A DNA stretch of 64,000 bases from Gari tellinella (GCA_922989275.2 OV277864.1:71490158-71554157), one strand, 5' to 3'; counted from the first letter of the stretch, positions 1-10,401 are shown. Numbers and translations: made by a program. Notes: generated from the sequence alone by a model not told the origin.

Positions 1-441
1 GGGACAAATATATTTCTTAAATCTTGTAAAAAAGTCATAAATGTGACACATACTCTCCAGAATGTTAGTCAGATTCTTCTTTCAACCACACACTAATTCA
101 ATTGCTATGCGTGAGAATTTGTTTCAAAGTTTAATATCGTCACACGTATAAGAACTATAAACAGACGATTCATTGGTTGAAAAAGAAAGAAACAGTCATA
201 AAGTATGTCAGAAAGCTCAAAAGGAACAAGGTATCATATTTTCACTACTGACGTATATCAACCATAAAGCAAACAAGGATAAAGGGGCCTACAAACTGCC
301 AATATCCTACAACCCTGTTTTCACCATTAACCCATGCAGTTCCGGAAATAACCGAATAGGTAGTCATTGCTTTGACAAAGGACATAGGTGTATCCGAAAC
401 CGCACGTAAATAACAATTTAGCTGAAATTTATAAATGGCTA
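1..441. other. Unassigned AT-rich stretch
   Basis: I see no repeat, RNA gene or convincing coding signal before the first MITE. Short open frames on both strands overlap each other and have no recognisable domains. Confidence 0.5.
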
Positions 442-443
442 TA

Positions 444-800
444 CAGTGTTCCCTCCCTACAACGGCCCTCCCAACAACGACTCCCTCCTTACAACGACCA
501 TTGCCGCTGTTCCCCACAAGAACAGTTATGTCTAACGCTTTTACTGCTGCAATATAGTCTGTTTAAAGTTGTCTTCTGATGTTTTTCTCAAAGTTACACA
601 TTGGACAATTTGACAGAAAAAAACTTCATGATGGGTGACAAACAGCTTGAATCAAGATCAGACGCCGCGTGACGCGGCGTCTGATCTGGATTCAAGCTGT
701 TTGCAAATGTTAACCAATATCCCTCCCTATAACTACTCCCTTCGAACAACGTACACAATTTTTGTCTCCCAATGGATGTCGTTGTAGGGAGAGAGCACTG
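444..800 (-). mobile_element. TA-2 MITE, full length
   Basis: Ends CAGTGTTCCCTCCCTACAAC on the left and its inverted match GTAGGGAGAGAGCACTG on the right, with TA on both outer sides. The H1 hairpin lies at 639-703 with a GCGTGACGC tip. The copy carries the GGGAGGG/CGTTGT subterminal repeats typical of the family. No coding capacity. Confidence 0.93.
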
Positions 801-951
801 TACAATGGCATTTCCAACCAGATTAACCCATTCAAGGTTATGTTCAAGTTGGTTATTAAAAGCAGAAAGGGGTATACGATAAGTGAACAATTTACCTATT
901 TGAATAACGCTTTATACAATAAGTCATACATTCAACATTCAATAAGTCATA

Positions 952-1509
952 CAGTGGTAAAAACGCTATGCCTTCCCACTCTACGCGTTTCTTACGCTTT
1001 CGTTAACCGTTCACTATGAGTTTATTATCCGTTTCGTTAAACGGCTTTCCTAGCCGTTTCTTTACGCGTTTATTTACGCGTTTAAAAGAGCCCGGATGAA
1101 AGGGTCATCACTTAGCCGACGGAGCCCTTAGCTTCAGTGGTTTACACACCCACTTTATGACATGTGTATTACAGAACACTAGGTGGTATCGCCGATAACA
1201 TTGCTATCTTTAATTGGCAATACATTGTTAATCCCCAGATATCTGAGTGGCATATGTATAGGCGGGTTACATAAATAGATTGGTTACAGGCGGTGGTCAG
1301 TGCCTGTCGATAAGATCCGAAATCTCCGCGTGAAACGGATACCTGAAGCACCAATCGCAGCATCTCTGGTATAATCGTTTATTAACGCGTTTAAACGGGC
1401 TAAGATCGTTAGGCGTTAAACGTTCGTTAAGCGAATGTTAACTGTTCTCTTTGCGTTTCTTACGCATAGATTAACGCGTAAATGGGTAGGAATAGCGTAT
1501 TTACCACTG
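952..1509. mobile_element. TA-flanked TIR element (TA-4)
   Basis: Terminal inverted repeats begin CAGTGGTAAAAACGCTATGC on the left and pair with the right end, which finishes GCGTATTTACCACTG; both sides abut TA. The subterminal zones are full of CGTTAAACG and TTTACGCGTTTA blocks in both orientations. The 558-bp body has no transposase-like frame, so it is a non-autonomous Tc1/mariner/pogo-type element. It is the only copy in the window. Confidence 0.85.
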
Positions 1510-1518
1510 TACGTATGA

Positions 1519-1730
1519 CCCCTTCATTGACTTATCCCGAGTAAAATGGGTCATTTGCAAACAGTTTGGTCTCTGATTTAATGCCATATATCGTGGCGCG
1601 TGATCAGGATCCGAACTTTTTGAACCCATTTCAATATATTTTAAGTCAAAATACCTTAACTTTAAATTTGATATTAAAGCAGACGATAATTGTCAAAATT
1701 TGATGACGAAATGACTGAGAAAGGGGTTAA
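1519..1730 (+). mobile_element. TTAA-1-like MITE, degenerate
   Basis: Starts ACCCCTTCATTGAC and ends GAGAAAGGGGTTAA. An eroded H1 hairpin follows the left end (TTTGCAAACAGTTTGG, then GATCAGGATCCGAAC), and the right part keeps the family blocks AAAGCAGACGATAAT and TGACTGAGAAAG. It sits a few bases after the TA-4 element. Confidence 0.7.
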
Positions 1731-1842
1731 AGAGTTAGATTAAAAGAAAAAGAGATGTGCAATATTTAATATATTTATTTGCAAAATGCATGATAATAAC
1801 AATGCCAAAAAAGAAAAAAAGAAGAGTTTTCTAATTTACTGC

Positions 1843-2055
1843 TTAACCCTTTGCCTGCTGGTCGCGACTTTACTGATTTTTGCAAACAGTTTGGAACCAG
1901 ATCAGACGCCGCGAAACGCGGCGTCTAATCCGGATCCAAACTGTTTGACACTCGTCTTTAGGTGTTTTTACTTGGAAAATGTTTAAATCTAGATTTAACA
2001 ATATTTGCAGACGACAATTTCGAAGCAGACAATTTTACCGCAGGATAAGGGTTAA
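1843..2055 (+). mobile_element. TTAA-1b MITE
   Basis: Begins TTAACCCTTTGCCTGCTGGT and ends with its inverted match CCGCAGGATAAGGGTTAA, both including TTAA. The H1 hairpin is at 1883-1947 with tip GCCGCGAAACGCGGC. An open frame across the hairpin is a by-product of the palindrome, not a gene. Confidence 0.92.
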
Positions 2056-2842
2056 TTTGCAAAGCCTTTTTAAAATAGTTGGTAAAACATAACCATAAAT
2101 AGTAAAACATGGACTTGACTCAAATGGCAACTTGAACTTTCCATTTGAAATTTCATCGAGGAATAAGGTGAATAGATCTTCAAGTGTGCCTGTAGTAGAC
2201 ATAGCACAATCGAGAGCATGCTATTATTTCCCTTTTAAACGAGACGCAAACGAAGTTTAATAATATGTAGAAAATAGTTACAATGTTTTGAAATGTCTTA
2301 TTATTCATTTTAGTTTAAACATATTTTTTTCCAGAAGTGCATATGATTACATTTATACATGCTAACGTAAATAAACAATACTCAGGAAAAGGATTGAAAC
2401 GAATGAATAAACTTATTGAGATTCTCTCCTTATAGATACTATTATCCATTTTAATCTGAGTTGTAAACATTATTGAGATTTAAAAGCCACCGGGCTACCT
2501 GACGTCTGTTCTGTCTCCAAAATGTTTGCAACAAAAACAATGATTTTAGCGTAAACAAGTTTATTGAGAGAGAATAGCGTCCTCTCCGCTGTATCAACCA
2601 GCGCCTTTGAGGAATATCAATTCGTGTAGATTATAAGAAGAGAGGAACGGGATATCGCTGTTTCATTACTCTTAATTAAAGTATTCATATATGTCTAGAT
2701 AAATTGCATATGGAATCAGAATTGACTTTCTACTGGAGAAATAAATGGGACTTGACAAGATTCATAATAACTGATTGAAAGCACAATACTAACCTTCAGA
2801 TATGTTATATTGAAGGTGGCTATTTCATTTGCAATGTAGGTA
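2056..2842. other. Unassigned stretch with TA-1 remnant
   Basis: Mostly featureless AT-rich DNA. At 2502-2593 there is an eroded right half of a minus-strand TA-1: TCTCCAAAATGTTTGCAAC, then TTTTAGCGTAAAC, then a decayed terminus CCTCTCCGCTGTA. A possible left end with TTTCCCTTTTAAACGAGACG lies near 2230. Confidence 0.5.
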
Positions 2843-3088
2843 CTGTGGAGAATATGTTATTCTTTCCCAATAAACGCGTTTACTCTAAAACTATTATTTA
2901 CAATACAAACAGTTTGGAGCCAGATCAGACGCCGGGTAACCCGGCGTCTGATCAGGCTCCAAACTGTTTGCAACCAAGATAAACATGAATTATCAGAATT
3001 GTCCAAAAATTGTTCTTTTCTAGGTTTGAGTGCTTTGCGCTTGCGTACGTTTGCGTTTAAACGAGAAAGAATAACAGATTCTCCACTT
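2843..3088 (+). mobile_element. TA-1 MITE, full length
   Basis: Left end CTGTGGAGAATATGTTATTC, right end GATTCTCCACTT, flanked by TA. Contains the family's TAAACGCGTTTAC block, the H1 hairpin with tip GCCGGGTAACCCGGC (about 2910-2971) and the GCGTACGTTTGCGTTTAAAC block near the right end. The last G of the terminus is mutated. Confidence 0.92.
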
Positions 3089-3105
3089 TATCCTGTTACA
3101 ATATA

Positions 3106-3427
3106 CAGAACTTTTCCCTACAACGGTCCACCAAACAACGATTCTCTCATCTCAACGAAGTTTGCCGCTGTTCCACAAACAAGACAGTAATATCGAACCT
3201 TTTCACGGCTGTAATATCGTCTGCTTAAAATTGTCGTCTGATGTTTTTCTCACAGTCACATATTGGAATTTTTGACAGGCAAAACGATACTGACGAGTGA
3301 CAAACAGCTTGAATCCAAATCAGAAGCCGCGATATGGATGCAAGCTGTTTGAAAACGTAAACCAATTTCCCTTCCTATAACATTTCTCTCCGGACAACGG
3401 TGTTGTGTTAGAGAGATGGCAATCTAT
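3106..3427 (-). mobile_element. TA-2 MITE, right end eroded
   Basis: Left end CAGAACTTTTCCCTACAACG after TA, then the CAACGATTCTCTC and CAACGAAGTTTGCCGC subterminal blocks. The H1 hairpin is shortened (about 3301-3352, GAATCCAAATCAGAAGCCGC then GATATGGATGCAAGC). The right terminus has decayed. Only 17 bp separate it from the TA-1 copy upstream. Confidence 0.8.
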
Positions 3428-3448
3428 AATACCTTGATACTATAAAAC

Positions 3449-3588
3449 AAATATTACATGGCAGCTTGCGTGACATTCAAATTGTCAAACCCAAAAACAA
3501 TATGTCACCCCGAGGCGAAGCCGAGGGTGACAGTCTTGTTTTCGAGGGTTGACTATTTGAATGTCAAGCAAACTGCAATGTAATATTT
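3449..3588. repeat. Long inverted repeat with GGCGAAGCC centre
   Basis: Arms of roughly 65 bp (AAATATTACATGGCAG... pairing with ...CTGCAATGTAATATTT) close on the tip CCCCGAGGCGAAGCCGAGGG. It belongs to a loose group with 7689-7803 and 39662-39756, which also have a CpG-containing stem tip and a nearby TGACGTCA-type site. Confidence 0.85.
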
Positions 3589-4420
3589 ATTTTATTACCC
3601 CGAGCTTATCAACCCTGCCTGTGGACTCGTCTCGTTTGTGTTTTATTAAATATGTTGTGAATACCAATTAAGCGCCGCCGTGCACGTAACGCGGGAAACG
3701 ACATCGACGCCTACGACGTCACATTGTTTATATCATTACAAAAAAGAAAGAAGAACGTTAAGACAAGTAGATTGAAGACACAATGTCTGTTTCATTGTCT
3801 AGTTGCAGGGTTCGCGCTGCCTATCGCAAACGGCGCCATTTGCGCAAGAAATTTAATTTGGCTCAAGAAAATCTCATCTGGCGAAAGTAACTGACGCCGA
3901 GATTTTTCGTAAATAGAGCCGAAGAATAGAGTGTTCGTATGTTTAGTTACCTAGATTTGGTGACGAAAATCAACTCTATAGTGGATAACCAGACTAATTA
4001 TGATTACTCGAGTGTGAAATCTGGTGACCTTGCAACACATCCCGTCTGTGTTACATGTATGTCACAGTGTATTGCTGTTATGCAATATGGGTATCAAGCA
4101 GTAAGCATTGTTTACACAAAGTATATTACTAATTGATTGCTAGACCACGACACCTATCATAGTTGGTCATGCTTCTAAAGTTCAGTTTTCCAATCAACTT
4201 CCGATTGTGTAGAGTAAACAAAAGATGTAATTATTTAAGTTATCACTCACCTAAAAAGATCCTTATCCTCCTATGTGATTTTTCTAATTCAATTAATTTA
4301 ATCCCAGTAGATCTTTTACATGTACATATTCTATAAATCACACTAAAAATGTCCGCGAGTAGCCTTCAACTGTTGGCAAATATTCTCCTCCGAAATTGTG
4401 GCAAATCGTTTGGATGGAGT
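3589..4420. other. GC-richer flank with CRE-like site, no clear gene
   Basis: 3600-3900 is richer in CpG than its surroundings and includes ACGACGTCACATTG (CRE-like) and a 22-bp near-palindrome, TCGCAAACGGCGCC...TTGCGC, near 3827-3848. An open frame of 65 codons starts at 3939 and has no recognisable domain. This could be the internal part of the element headed by the 3449-3588 hairpin; I do not call a gene. Confidence 0.4.
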
Positions 4421-4424
4421 TAAA

Positions 4425-4669
4425 GTCATTTCGTAGCCGAGTCATTTCGTAGCCGGTAAAATAAGTCATTTCGTAGCCGAATTTCGAGTCATTTCGTAGC
4501 CTCGCAAAAACTGACAGTCATTTCGTAGCCGATTTTTGAGTCATTTCGTAGCCGCCAAAAAAGTTGAATAAGTCATTTCGTAACCACAAAAGAATTGAAA
4601 ATGAATGGCCCCAAATAAGGCATAAGTCATTTTGTGCCTCTGAAAATTGGAAAAGTCATTTTGTAACCG
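4425..4669 (+). repeat. Nine-copy GTCATTTCGTAGCCG motif array
   Basis: The 15-nt word GTCATTTCGTAGCCG recurs at 4425, 4441, 4465, 4488, 4517, 4540, 4572, 4626 and 4655. The first six are exact or nearly so; the last three carry substitutions (CGTAACC, TGTGCC, TGTAACC). Spacers are AT-rich, unrelated to each other and vary in length, so it is neither a simple satellite nor a CRISPR array. Confidence 0.95.
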
Positions 4670-4961
4670 AATATTTTTTTTTGGAGTTTTCTGACATTTA
4701 TTTCAACAAAAAAATCAAAGCCGTACTTGATCGCGTATTGTGGCAAATTTAACTTAAAGTATCACCTTATTATACAACTTAGCGGAATTTCCCATTACTT
4801 GGTCTGTGATCAGAATCTAAACTGTACGCAGATGCTTGCAGAGCATGCCTTAGCAGGAAAGGGTTTCCCCTTATTCAGATTTATAATTCACAACAGCAGA
4901 TTTTAAGTGCTTCTGTGGCGGCTGTAAAAAGTCGCCCCGTACTTCATTCTCAGTGTTGTTA
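4670..4961. other. Unassigned, with hairpin remnant
   Basis: GTCTGTGATCAGAATCTAAACTGT at about 4801-4824 is an eroded right arm of an H1 hairpin. TTTCCCCTTATTCAGATTTA near 4866 matches the 3' end of the repeat that starts at 4962, possibly the end of an older tandem copy. Confidence 0.45.
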
Positions 4962-5163
4962 TACTTTCTTGTCCTTTGGAATCATTGATTTCAGCGCATT
5001 TACAGTTGAAAATTGAATTCCGCTTAAGCTGGTGCTAGGGGGCGTGAGCACTGTTGCATGTTTTAGTATTGCTCATGAACACAATCAATTAAACCGAGTC
5101 TGCAATTTTCAGTATTTGCTTTGTTTTCTGTGCTTTCAAAGGATCTCCCCTTATTCAGATTTA
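4962..5163 (+). repeat. 202-bp dispersed repeat, copy 1
   Basis: Runs from TACTTTCTTGTCCTTTGGAA to CTCCCCTTATTCAGATTTA and matches 48092-48293 over the same 202-bp length with few differences. Internal landmarks are CCGCTTAAGCTGGTGCTAGG and AATTAAACCGAGTCTGC. There is no obvious TIR or tRNA box. The second copy interrupts a MITE, which shows the unit moves as a discrete block. Confidence 0.85.
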
Positions 5164-5316
5164 TCTAAATAATTTGCCAAGATAAAATTGAAAGTTATCA
5201 TTATTGTATTACATACCAATCATTTATAATACTTTATTATCTTTTGATGACTTAAAGCTTAGAGAGTTTTACATACATCTGACGAACATAATCTTAGAGA
5301 GAAGCTATTTGTTATA

Positions 5317-5529
5317 CAGTAAAATCCTCCCTTGGCATCACTAAAAAGAAGACAGAAGAATTGCATGAAAAGGCAAGTAACTACTTGAAGCAAAGTGAAA
5401 ATAAAACTGGAAGCTTCCAAAAGAGCTTTCTGTTTCACGTTCACCTTGTTTTATGTAGATATCTGCCTTAAACTTAAACAATTACAAACATCACAATTTA
5501 GTGGTTGTAGTAGAACGGATCAACAGTTG
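5317..5529. mobile_element. TA-3 MITE, degenerate
   Basis: The left end CAGTAAAATCCTCCC follows TA and continues to CACTAAAAAG. The right side carries TTTAGTGGTTGTAGTAGAAC, the mirror of the left end. The H2 hairpin is at about 5381-5458 (CTTGAAGCAAAGTG and TCACCTTGTTTTATG arms) and is partly mismatched. Confidence 0.7.
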
Positions 5530-5622
5530 TAAATAAATGCTAGATTTTGATACGAGCGTATGAACAAACGAGTCATAAAATTAGACTGAAATGAGATACG
5601 AAACCTAAGGAAAATACACTGC

Positions 5623-5852
5623 TTAACCCTTTTGTGCCCACGATCTTATATATGGGACATAGGCAAACAGTGTAGACTCTGATCAGACGCCGCATTATGA
5701 GGCGTCTGATCATAGTCTACACTGTTTGCTGATAGGAATTTCAATATAAAACAAAATGAAAATTGAAAATTTTGACCAGGCATCCCTTTGATAAAAAATG
5801 TACTATTCCAATATATATACATGGAAGAATCCACTTGGCGCAAATGGGTTAA
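5623..5852 (+). mobile_element. TTAA-2 MITE, full length
   Basis: TTAACCCTTTTGTGCCCACG at the left and GCAAATGGGTTAA at the right. The H1 hairpin at 5664-5728 uses the family-specific stem TGTAGACTCT/AGTCTACA with tip CGCATTATG. The right part holds the family block TTTGACCAGGCATCCCTTTG. Confidence 0.93.
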
Positions 5853-5870
5853 TATATTTGACCTCTTGTA

Positions 5871-6117
5871 TTAACCCGTTCAACCCTAACCAGACGTATA
5901 ACCGTACTTTGCAAACAGTGTAGCTGTGAATAGTACACTTGTCCTAAGCAATTATTGAAAATCCAGATCAAAGCGCACCTAAATGACCATCTAATTCGGG
6001 TCTGCACGGTCTGTCATTTTTCAAAAGGTGTTAAAATCAACCTAAATAGTATAAGAATTGGCTACGTTTAATTGAAAAGTGGAATTGTCGATTTACATTT
6101 TTAGGGGTATCTTTTAA
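5871..6117 (+). mobile_element. TTAA-3 MITE, degenerate
   Basis: Begins TTAACCCGTTCAACCCTAAC, followed by GCAAACAGTGTAGCTGTGAA and TAGTACACTTGTCCT as in the intact copy at 14714. The H1 hairpin is badly eroded (CAGATCAAAGCGCACC). It ends near CTTTTAA. Confidence 0.7.
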
Positions 6118-6251
6118 GTCAAATACAAGCTTAATGCAGAGCACAGGAAACGTAGAAAGTTCCAATGGGAGCTTCGTGCAATTATTTTGCTCTACATTTG
6201 GCTGGCGTTTGTCATATAGGCTACAATGAAGACGACGTTATTCTTATCCTT

Positions 6252-6330
6252 TTAACCTTTTCACCATTGGAGTCGCATAAAGTCGACTTTGCAAACAGTT
6301 GTGATCCTGATCAGACGCCGCGTAACATTA
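6252..6330 (+). mobile_element. TTAA-1 left-end fragment
   Basis: TTAACCTTTTCACC leads into TTTGCAAACAG and the left arm GATCCTGATCAGACGCCGCG. The sequence stops at the hairpin tip and the right arm and rest of the element are missing. Confidence 0.7.
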
Positions 6331-6584
6331 ATTGGCATAATACGGCTTCACTGCCTTTTAAATAAACACAATTATCACACAACCTGCGGTCTGGGAGTTG
6401 CATAAATCCATTATGTAAATATCGTAATCCACTATAGTCCGATTTCGACCCGTGAGCCGTGACCTTTAGGACGAGTTCACCCAAAGAGGTAAAACGCATC
6501 AAAAAGCATAAATTCGTTCAGGAGTTACCTACCTTACTTGGTTTACTAAGGATATTGTGCCTTGTGTAGTGAAATTAAATCAAT

Positions 6585-6665
6585 AATCGAGTTAGAGTAA
6601 TAGGTAGAGTGTAAGAGTACTTGCAATAGGATAAAAAGGCTGTGGGTTCGATTCCCAATAGAAAT
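6585..6665 (+). mobile_element. tRNA-like repeat, copy 1
   Basis: Contains a good B-box GGGTTCGATTCCC (6644-6656), a poor A-box region GTTAGAGTAATAGGTAGAG, and AGAGTACTTGC shared with the sequence at 7252-7342 on the other strand. Cloverleaf pairing is poor, so this is a tRNA-derived SINE head or pseudogene. Confidence 0.55.
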
Positions 6666-6829
6666 TATTTCTTTTAAATTTTAATTTTTATGTTTTATTG
6701 CATTATTTTTCAAACAATAGCTTATTTGAATTGTTTAACATATATGCTAAATATGTCATGGACGACCTAAAACGTTTAACTTTTTGAAGTATTGAAAGTT
6801 TTAAATGTATGTAATTTGTTTTCATTTAT

Positions 6830-7010
6830 CACTGAAATTTTAACGGGCAATTTCTGTTTCCAATTAGGTCAAGTTAATGTATGACAATTGAAAATGACAG
6901 ACAGTGTTACCCTGATCAGAGTGCTCTTTAAGGAGCCCTCTGATCTGGTATTCACTGTTTTCAGGAGACAAGTGAAGTACACTCTTTCTAAATGACGAGT
7001 ATACTTCCCG
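6830..7010 (-). mobile_element. TTAA-3 MITE, degenerate
   Basis: CAATTTCTGTTTCCAATTAG and the H1 hairpin (about 6901-6961) with tip GCTCTTTAAGGAGC match the minus-strand TTAA-3 copy at 33303. The right flank keeps GAAGTACACTC. Both termini have decayed. Confidence 0.65.
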
Positions 7011-7251
7011 TTTCAGTTTTATTGGATTCTAAATCATTTCTGCTTGCACGTAGAAGTTTTCTACAAGCTTCATTGCCATGGAATTTTAGGCGGTGTTTTT
7101 GTCTGTCGTACCATCTTTAAAAATGTAGTCAAAAATTGAATAATATATACATGTGTATTATGTAAATACTGATCAATTACTTTATGTCCTTGTGGTTATC
7201 GTCATATGTAGTATAAAATACCGTTCCAAACCAAAAACATAAATAAAAAAA

Positions 7252-7342
7252 ACCAGCATCCACTGGGTATCGAACCCATGACCTTACTCAGTAAAACGCT
7301 ATCCACGTGCAGCAAGTACTCTACTCTCTCGACCACGATGGC
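7252..7342 (-). mobile_element. tRNA-like repeat, copy 2
   Basis: On the minus strand the order is GCCATCGTGGTCGAGAGAG (A-box region), AGAGTACTTGC, a long variable segment, then the B-box GGGTTCGATACCC. The length between the boxes suggests a serine-type ancestor. An oligo-A/T run follows the 3' side, and the terminal stem is weak. Confidence 0.55.
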
Positions 7343-7499
7343 AAATATAGGTATCAAAATCTTATTTTAGATATCAAGTTAAAGTTTGAACCCTAACTTA
7401 CCCATAACATGATATGGTTGCAATTTCTATAAATAGAAAAGCTCAGTCACGGTTCAGCTCGCAAAATTTACCTATAGTGGAATATCGTTTTTTGGGCTC

Positions 7500-7803
7500 C
7501 GGCCCAGCCTGTTCGTCCACAAGCGCTGCATGTAGCAGGACACCATAATTATGACGTCATTTGAGATCAAGTAAACAACGTCACGATTTGGCGGAAAATC
7601 TATATAGCAGAGGGTCTACAAACTACGGCTTCAATTAGTTTTATAGGCTCTTAAAATTTGTATGTGATAAACAGAATCTCATATTCTTGCTCATTATTTA
7701 TCATTTTTAATAAACTCGTTGACTAAAATGAATATGACACTCGCCAAGGCTCGCGTCATATCATTTTAGTAAACGCGTTTATTAAATATGATAAATAATG
7801 GGC
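7500..7803 (+). repeat. Inverted repeat element with CRE and TATA-like sites
   Basis: ATTATGACGTCATTTG (7550-7565) is followed by AACGTCACGATTTGGCGGAA and TCTATATAGCAGAGG, then a 115-bp inverted repeat at 7689-7803 (GCTCATTATTTATCAT... closing on ACTCGCCAAGGCTCG). The CRE-to-GGCGGAA segment matches 20725-20815 on the opposite strand, so this is a dispersed unit. The layout resembles a small promoter next to a hairpin; the function is unknown. Confidence 0.7.
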
Positions 7804-7976
7804 ACTCATACAAGATCCTCTTTTTATTGTATCCGTTACCGTTTGACTACACCCGCAGAGGATTGCTACACACTGGGATATAGGCTTTAGAAAGAGGTTG
7901 AGTTCTTTCCCAACCTGCAGTAAGTTCAACAGGGTTAAAAGATTAAACACTTTGATGAATACATGACGCAAATGTT

Positions 7977-8205
7977 TTAACCCATTTGTGTCCATGATCC
8001 CATATATAGGACATAAGCAAACAGTGTAGAGTCTGATCAGACGCCGCATTAGGCGGCGTCTGATCAGAGTCTACACTGTTTGCTGATAGGAATTTCAATA
8101 TAAAACAAAACGAAAATAATGTTTATGACCAGGCATCCCTTTGATGAAACATAGACTACTCCAATATATAAACATGGAAGAATTCACTGGGTATGAATGG
8201 GTTAA
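7977..8205 (+). mobile_element. TTAA-2 MITE, full length
   Basis: TTAACCCATTTGTGTCCATG to TATGAATGGGTTAA. H1 hairpin at 8018-8082; here the left arm reads TGTAGAGTCT against AGTCTACA. The right part carries GACCAGGCATCCCTTTGATG as in the copies at 5623 and 52903. Confidence 0.93.
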
Positions 8206-8953
8206 TTCAAAACCATTACCATGAACTCTTGTCGAACTGAGACAATATAAACATGAACGTGTAGTTGATGCTTAGGTTATCGATAAGTGTCACGTATTCC
8301 TTAAGTAAATTAACTACACATGATACTCATATATTTACTATTAATGAAAATGTTCATAATACCATTCTACAGTATATGTATGAACATACTATCTAAGTAA
8401 TATAAGTCATCCGAAGTCTTATCTTGAAAGCCGAATATCAAGCGTTAACTTAATCTAATGTCAGACATTATGAAATGAAAACTTAAAACCTTCACAATGT
8501 TTAATGTTCACCTCTAGGCGAGGCATGACAATCTTCCAGCATTTCAATATAATGATCCATAATTGGAACGATAAAAAGAAGTGAGTGCATAAATTTCTAG
8601 TCCCGCAAGCTACCTTAGCGATTACATAATTCAGTTACAGTAGCTTAAAACACAAAAAATATGCTATAAACTCCAATAAAGGGAAGTGAAAAACGTTAGG
8701 AGAATTCCTGTCAAAGACCGTTAGTTTTTACATGTAACATTATCCTAATAATTTGCAACGAAGCGTGCCTTTATTTCTATTTTCTAAAACAAACAAGCAA
8801 TAATGCCTTCAACATTTTAAAAATGACTATGTTTGATGCGTTTTGTTGCCAAGACGGTCTATTTGCATTGGTAACCAGTCGGGAGTCAGATCAAACATTA
8901 GGTCACTTTGTGTTTGATTAGGGTCCAAACAGTCCGACACATATTATCTTCCT
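8206..8953. other. Unassigned, with one hairpin remnant
   Basis: AT-rich with no gene-like frame. GGGAGTCAGATCAAACATTA and TTTGATTAGGGTCCAAACAG (about 8880-8932) are the two arms of a very eroded H1 hairpin. Confidence 0.5.
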
Positions 8954-9200
8954 TGATTTAGCCATTCATTGCCAAATCGTAAGGTTGTTACCCCTTCACC
9001 GTCACACTTTCGTTTGCTTCAGTATTGTTGACTACATATCGTTTTAAATTGAGACTTAAGTCAGTATGGCTGACGAAATTTCGAAACGAGCGTCAAACTG
9101 TTTTGATCGTGATCAGACGCCGCGTCACGCGGCGCCTGATCAGGATCAAAATGGTTTGAAAAAGTTCCCTTTTGCGCTAATGACAGTGCAATGATAGGAT
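8954..9200 (-). mobile_element. TTAA-1 MITE, minus strand, eroded ends
   Basis: TTGCCAAATCGTAAGG, TTACCCCTTCACCG, TCGTTTGCTTCAGTATTGTT and CAGTATGGCTGACGAAATTT occur in the reverse TTAA-1 order. The H1 hairpin is at about 9094-9158. Here the outer arm has become CAAACTG opposite TGGTTTG, which keeps some pairing. The terminal TTAA motifs are lost. Confidence 0.8.
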
Positions 9201-9350
9201 GATTAATTTCAGTGTACATCTCGACAGTACACAAACAATTGGTAAGACGGCATATAAAGCGTCGACAGATATGGATCTAAGCTATATATTTGACACGCAT
9301 ATACATTTTAAATAGAAACAGATAAGGCGTTTGCTATTGGAGGATATATC

Positions 9351-9848
9351 TGTAGCGCGTTCAAGTACCGTATCAGCGAACAGCAACGTTAACCGATGCA
9401 AACAACCCATATAGTACGACATCTAACGTTCACCAATACTCTTCAATAATAATTCACTGCGCCCCCATGTTTATTAACTTTTCAAGGGTACGAACGATTT
9501 ATGTACGAATCGGAATAACACATGCAAAAGTGTACTAATCAACTGAAATGCATCAATTTTACCGCATATAAAAATAAGTTTTAGCTGCTCAGATGTAAGC
9601 TGCTTTGTTTGATACATTAAGTATCGGTAAATGTTGGTTTATTGATGAGAAATTAAGTCGGGACTGTTCGCTGGTTTTATTAAATTCATTTGGTCGCCAT
9701 TTTGTTGTCCTTTTTTGGCGATGGCTAACTACCTCTGAGGCCGTTCGTGCCGTTCGCAATCGGTAACAGCCAAACGGTCGTTAAAGTTAAATTGTTACCG
9801 TTTTCTGATGCAATCGATGCAATCGATACGGTACTTGAACGCGCTACA
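9351..9848. mobile_element. TIR element with TGTAGCGCGTTCAAGTACC ends
   Basis: Perfect inverted ends of about 24 bp: TGTAGCGCGTTCAAGTACCG on the left and its complement, ending GAACGCGCTACA, on the right. The 498-bp interior has no long frame; near the right end it has a tandem GATGCAATC repeat. No clear target duplication is visible. A related end occurs at 34547 and 34652. Confidence 0.8.
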
Positions 9849-10163
9849 GTTGATGTGTAAGCCTGGTTATTACGTCATAACGACAATGAAAGGGTTAAAG
9901 ACATGGAAAGGGCGCCAATACTTAAGAAGACTATTGTATTGAAAGTATATGTTGTATTTGAAGTATGATATTTTAGATGACTTCTGAAATAATTATTACC
10001 ACAAACTGCCGTTATTGTCACGTTTTGTACGCATTTAATAAAGTGAAACATTATCTTCTCTCAAGCAATTCATCATCACGTGAAAACGAAATGTTCGTTT
10101 GTTCAGTAAGAACAAACAAACCAAATTGATGTACTCTTCAATGTTGTAATAACAACAAGTGTT
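9849..10163. other. Unassigned stretch
   Basis: No repeat or coding signal recognised; a short inverted motif GTTTGTTCAGTAAGAACAAAC is present near 10097. Confidence 0.45.
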
Positions 10164-10165
10164 AT

Positions 10166-10397
10166 AGTTGAGAAGAGATTATCACTTCTGGCTTAAACGA
10201 AACTAAACGAAAACGTAATACAATAAAATGTAGAAATACTGATAAACTTTCAAAAATATTAACGACTCTTTAACGACTCTTTATTGCTAACAGTTTGGCG
10301 CCTGATCAAACGCCGGGTTACCCGTTATCGTTTATGGTTTCATACACTTTGCAATAGACAAGGGCGTTACTTTCGCAAAATAACGGGTTCTCCACGA
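10166..10397 (-). mobile_element. TA-1 MITE, degenerate
   Basis: After TA, the left end reads AGTTGAGAAGAGATTATCAC, then GGCTTAAACGAAAC and AAAATGTAGAAATAC in the minus-strand TA-1 order. A truncated H1 hairpin follows (CTAACAGTTTGGCGCCTGAT, CGCCGGGTTACCCG). It ends AACGGGTTCTCCACGATA. Confidence 0.65.
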
Positions 10398-10401
10398 TAC
10401 A

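Noticed and set aside
639..703. H1 hairpins as transcription terminators or microRNA precursors
   Set aside because: They recur by the dozen inside transposons with both arms G/C-rich and no T-run. A small-RNA role is possible but nothing in the sequence shows it.
3939..4136. Small gene downstream of the CRE-like site at 3716
   Set aside because: 65 codons, no domain, and the CRE-like site belongs to a repeated hairpin-associated unit.
4425..4669. CRISPR array
   Set aside because: The repeat word is only 15 nt, spacers vary from 1 to about 39 nt, the surroundings are eukaryotic transposon-rich DNA and there are no cas genes.
7977..8205. LTR-retrotransposon or viral remnants
   Set aside because: I found no reverse transcriptase, integrase, gag-like or capsid-like text in any frame; all repeated units end in inverted repeats or are SINE-like.
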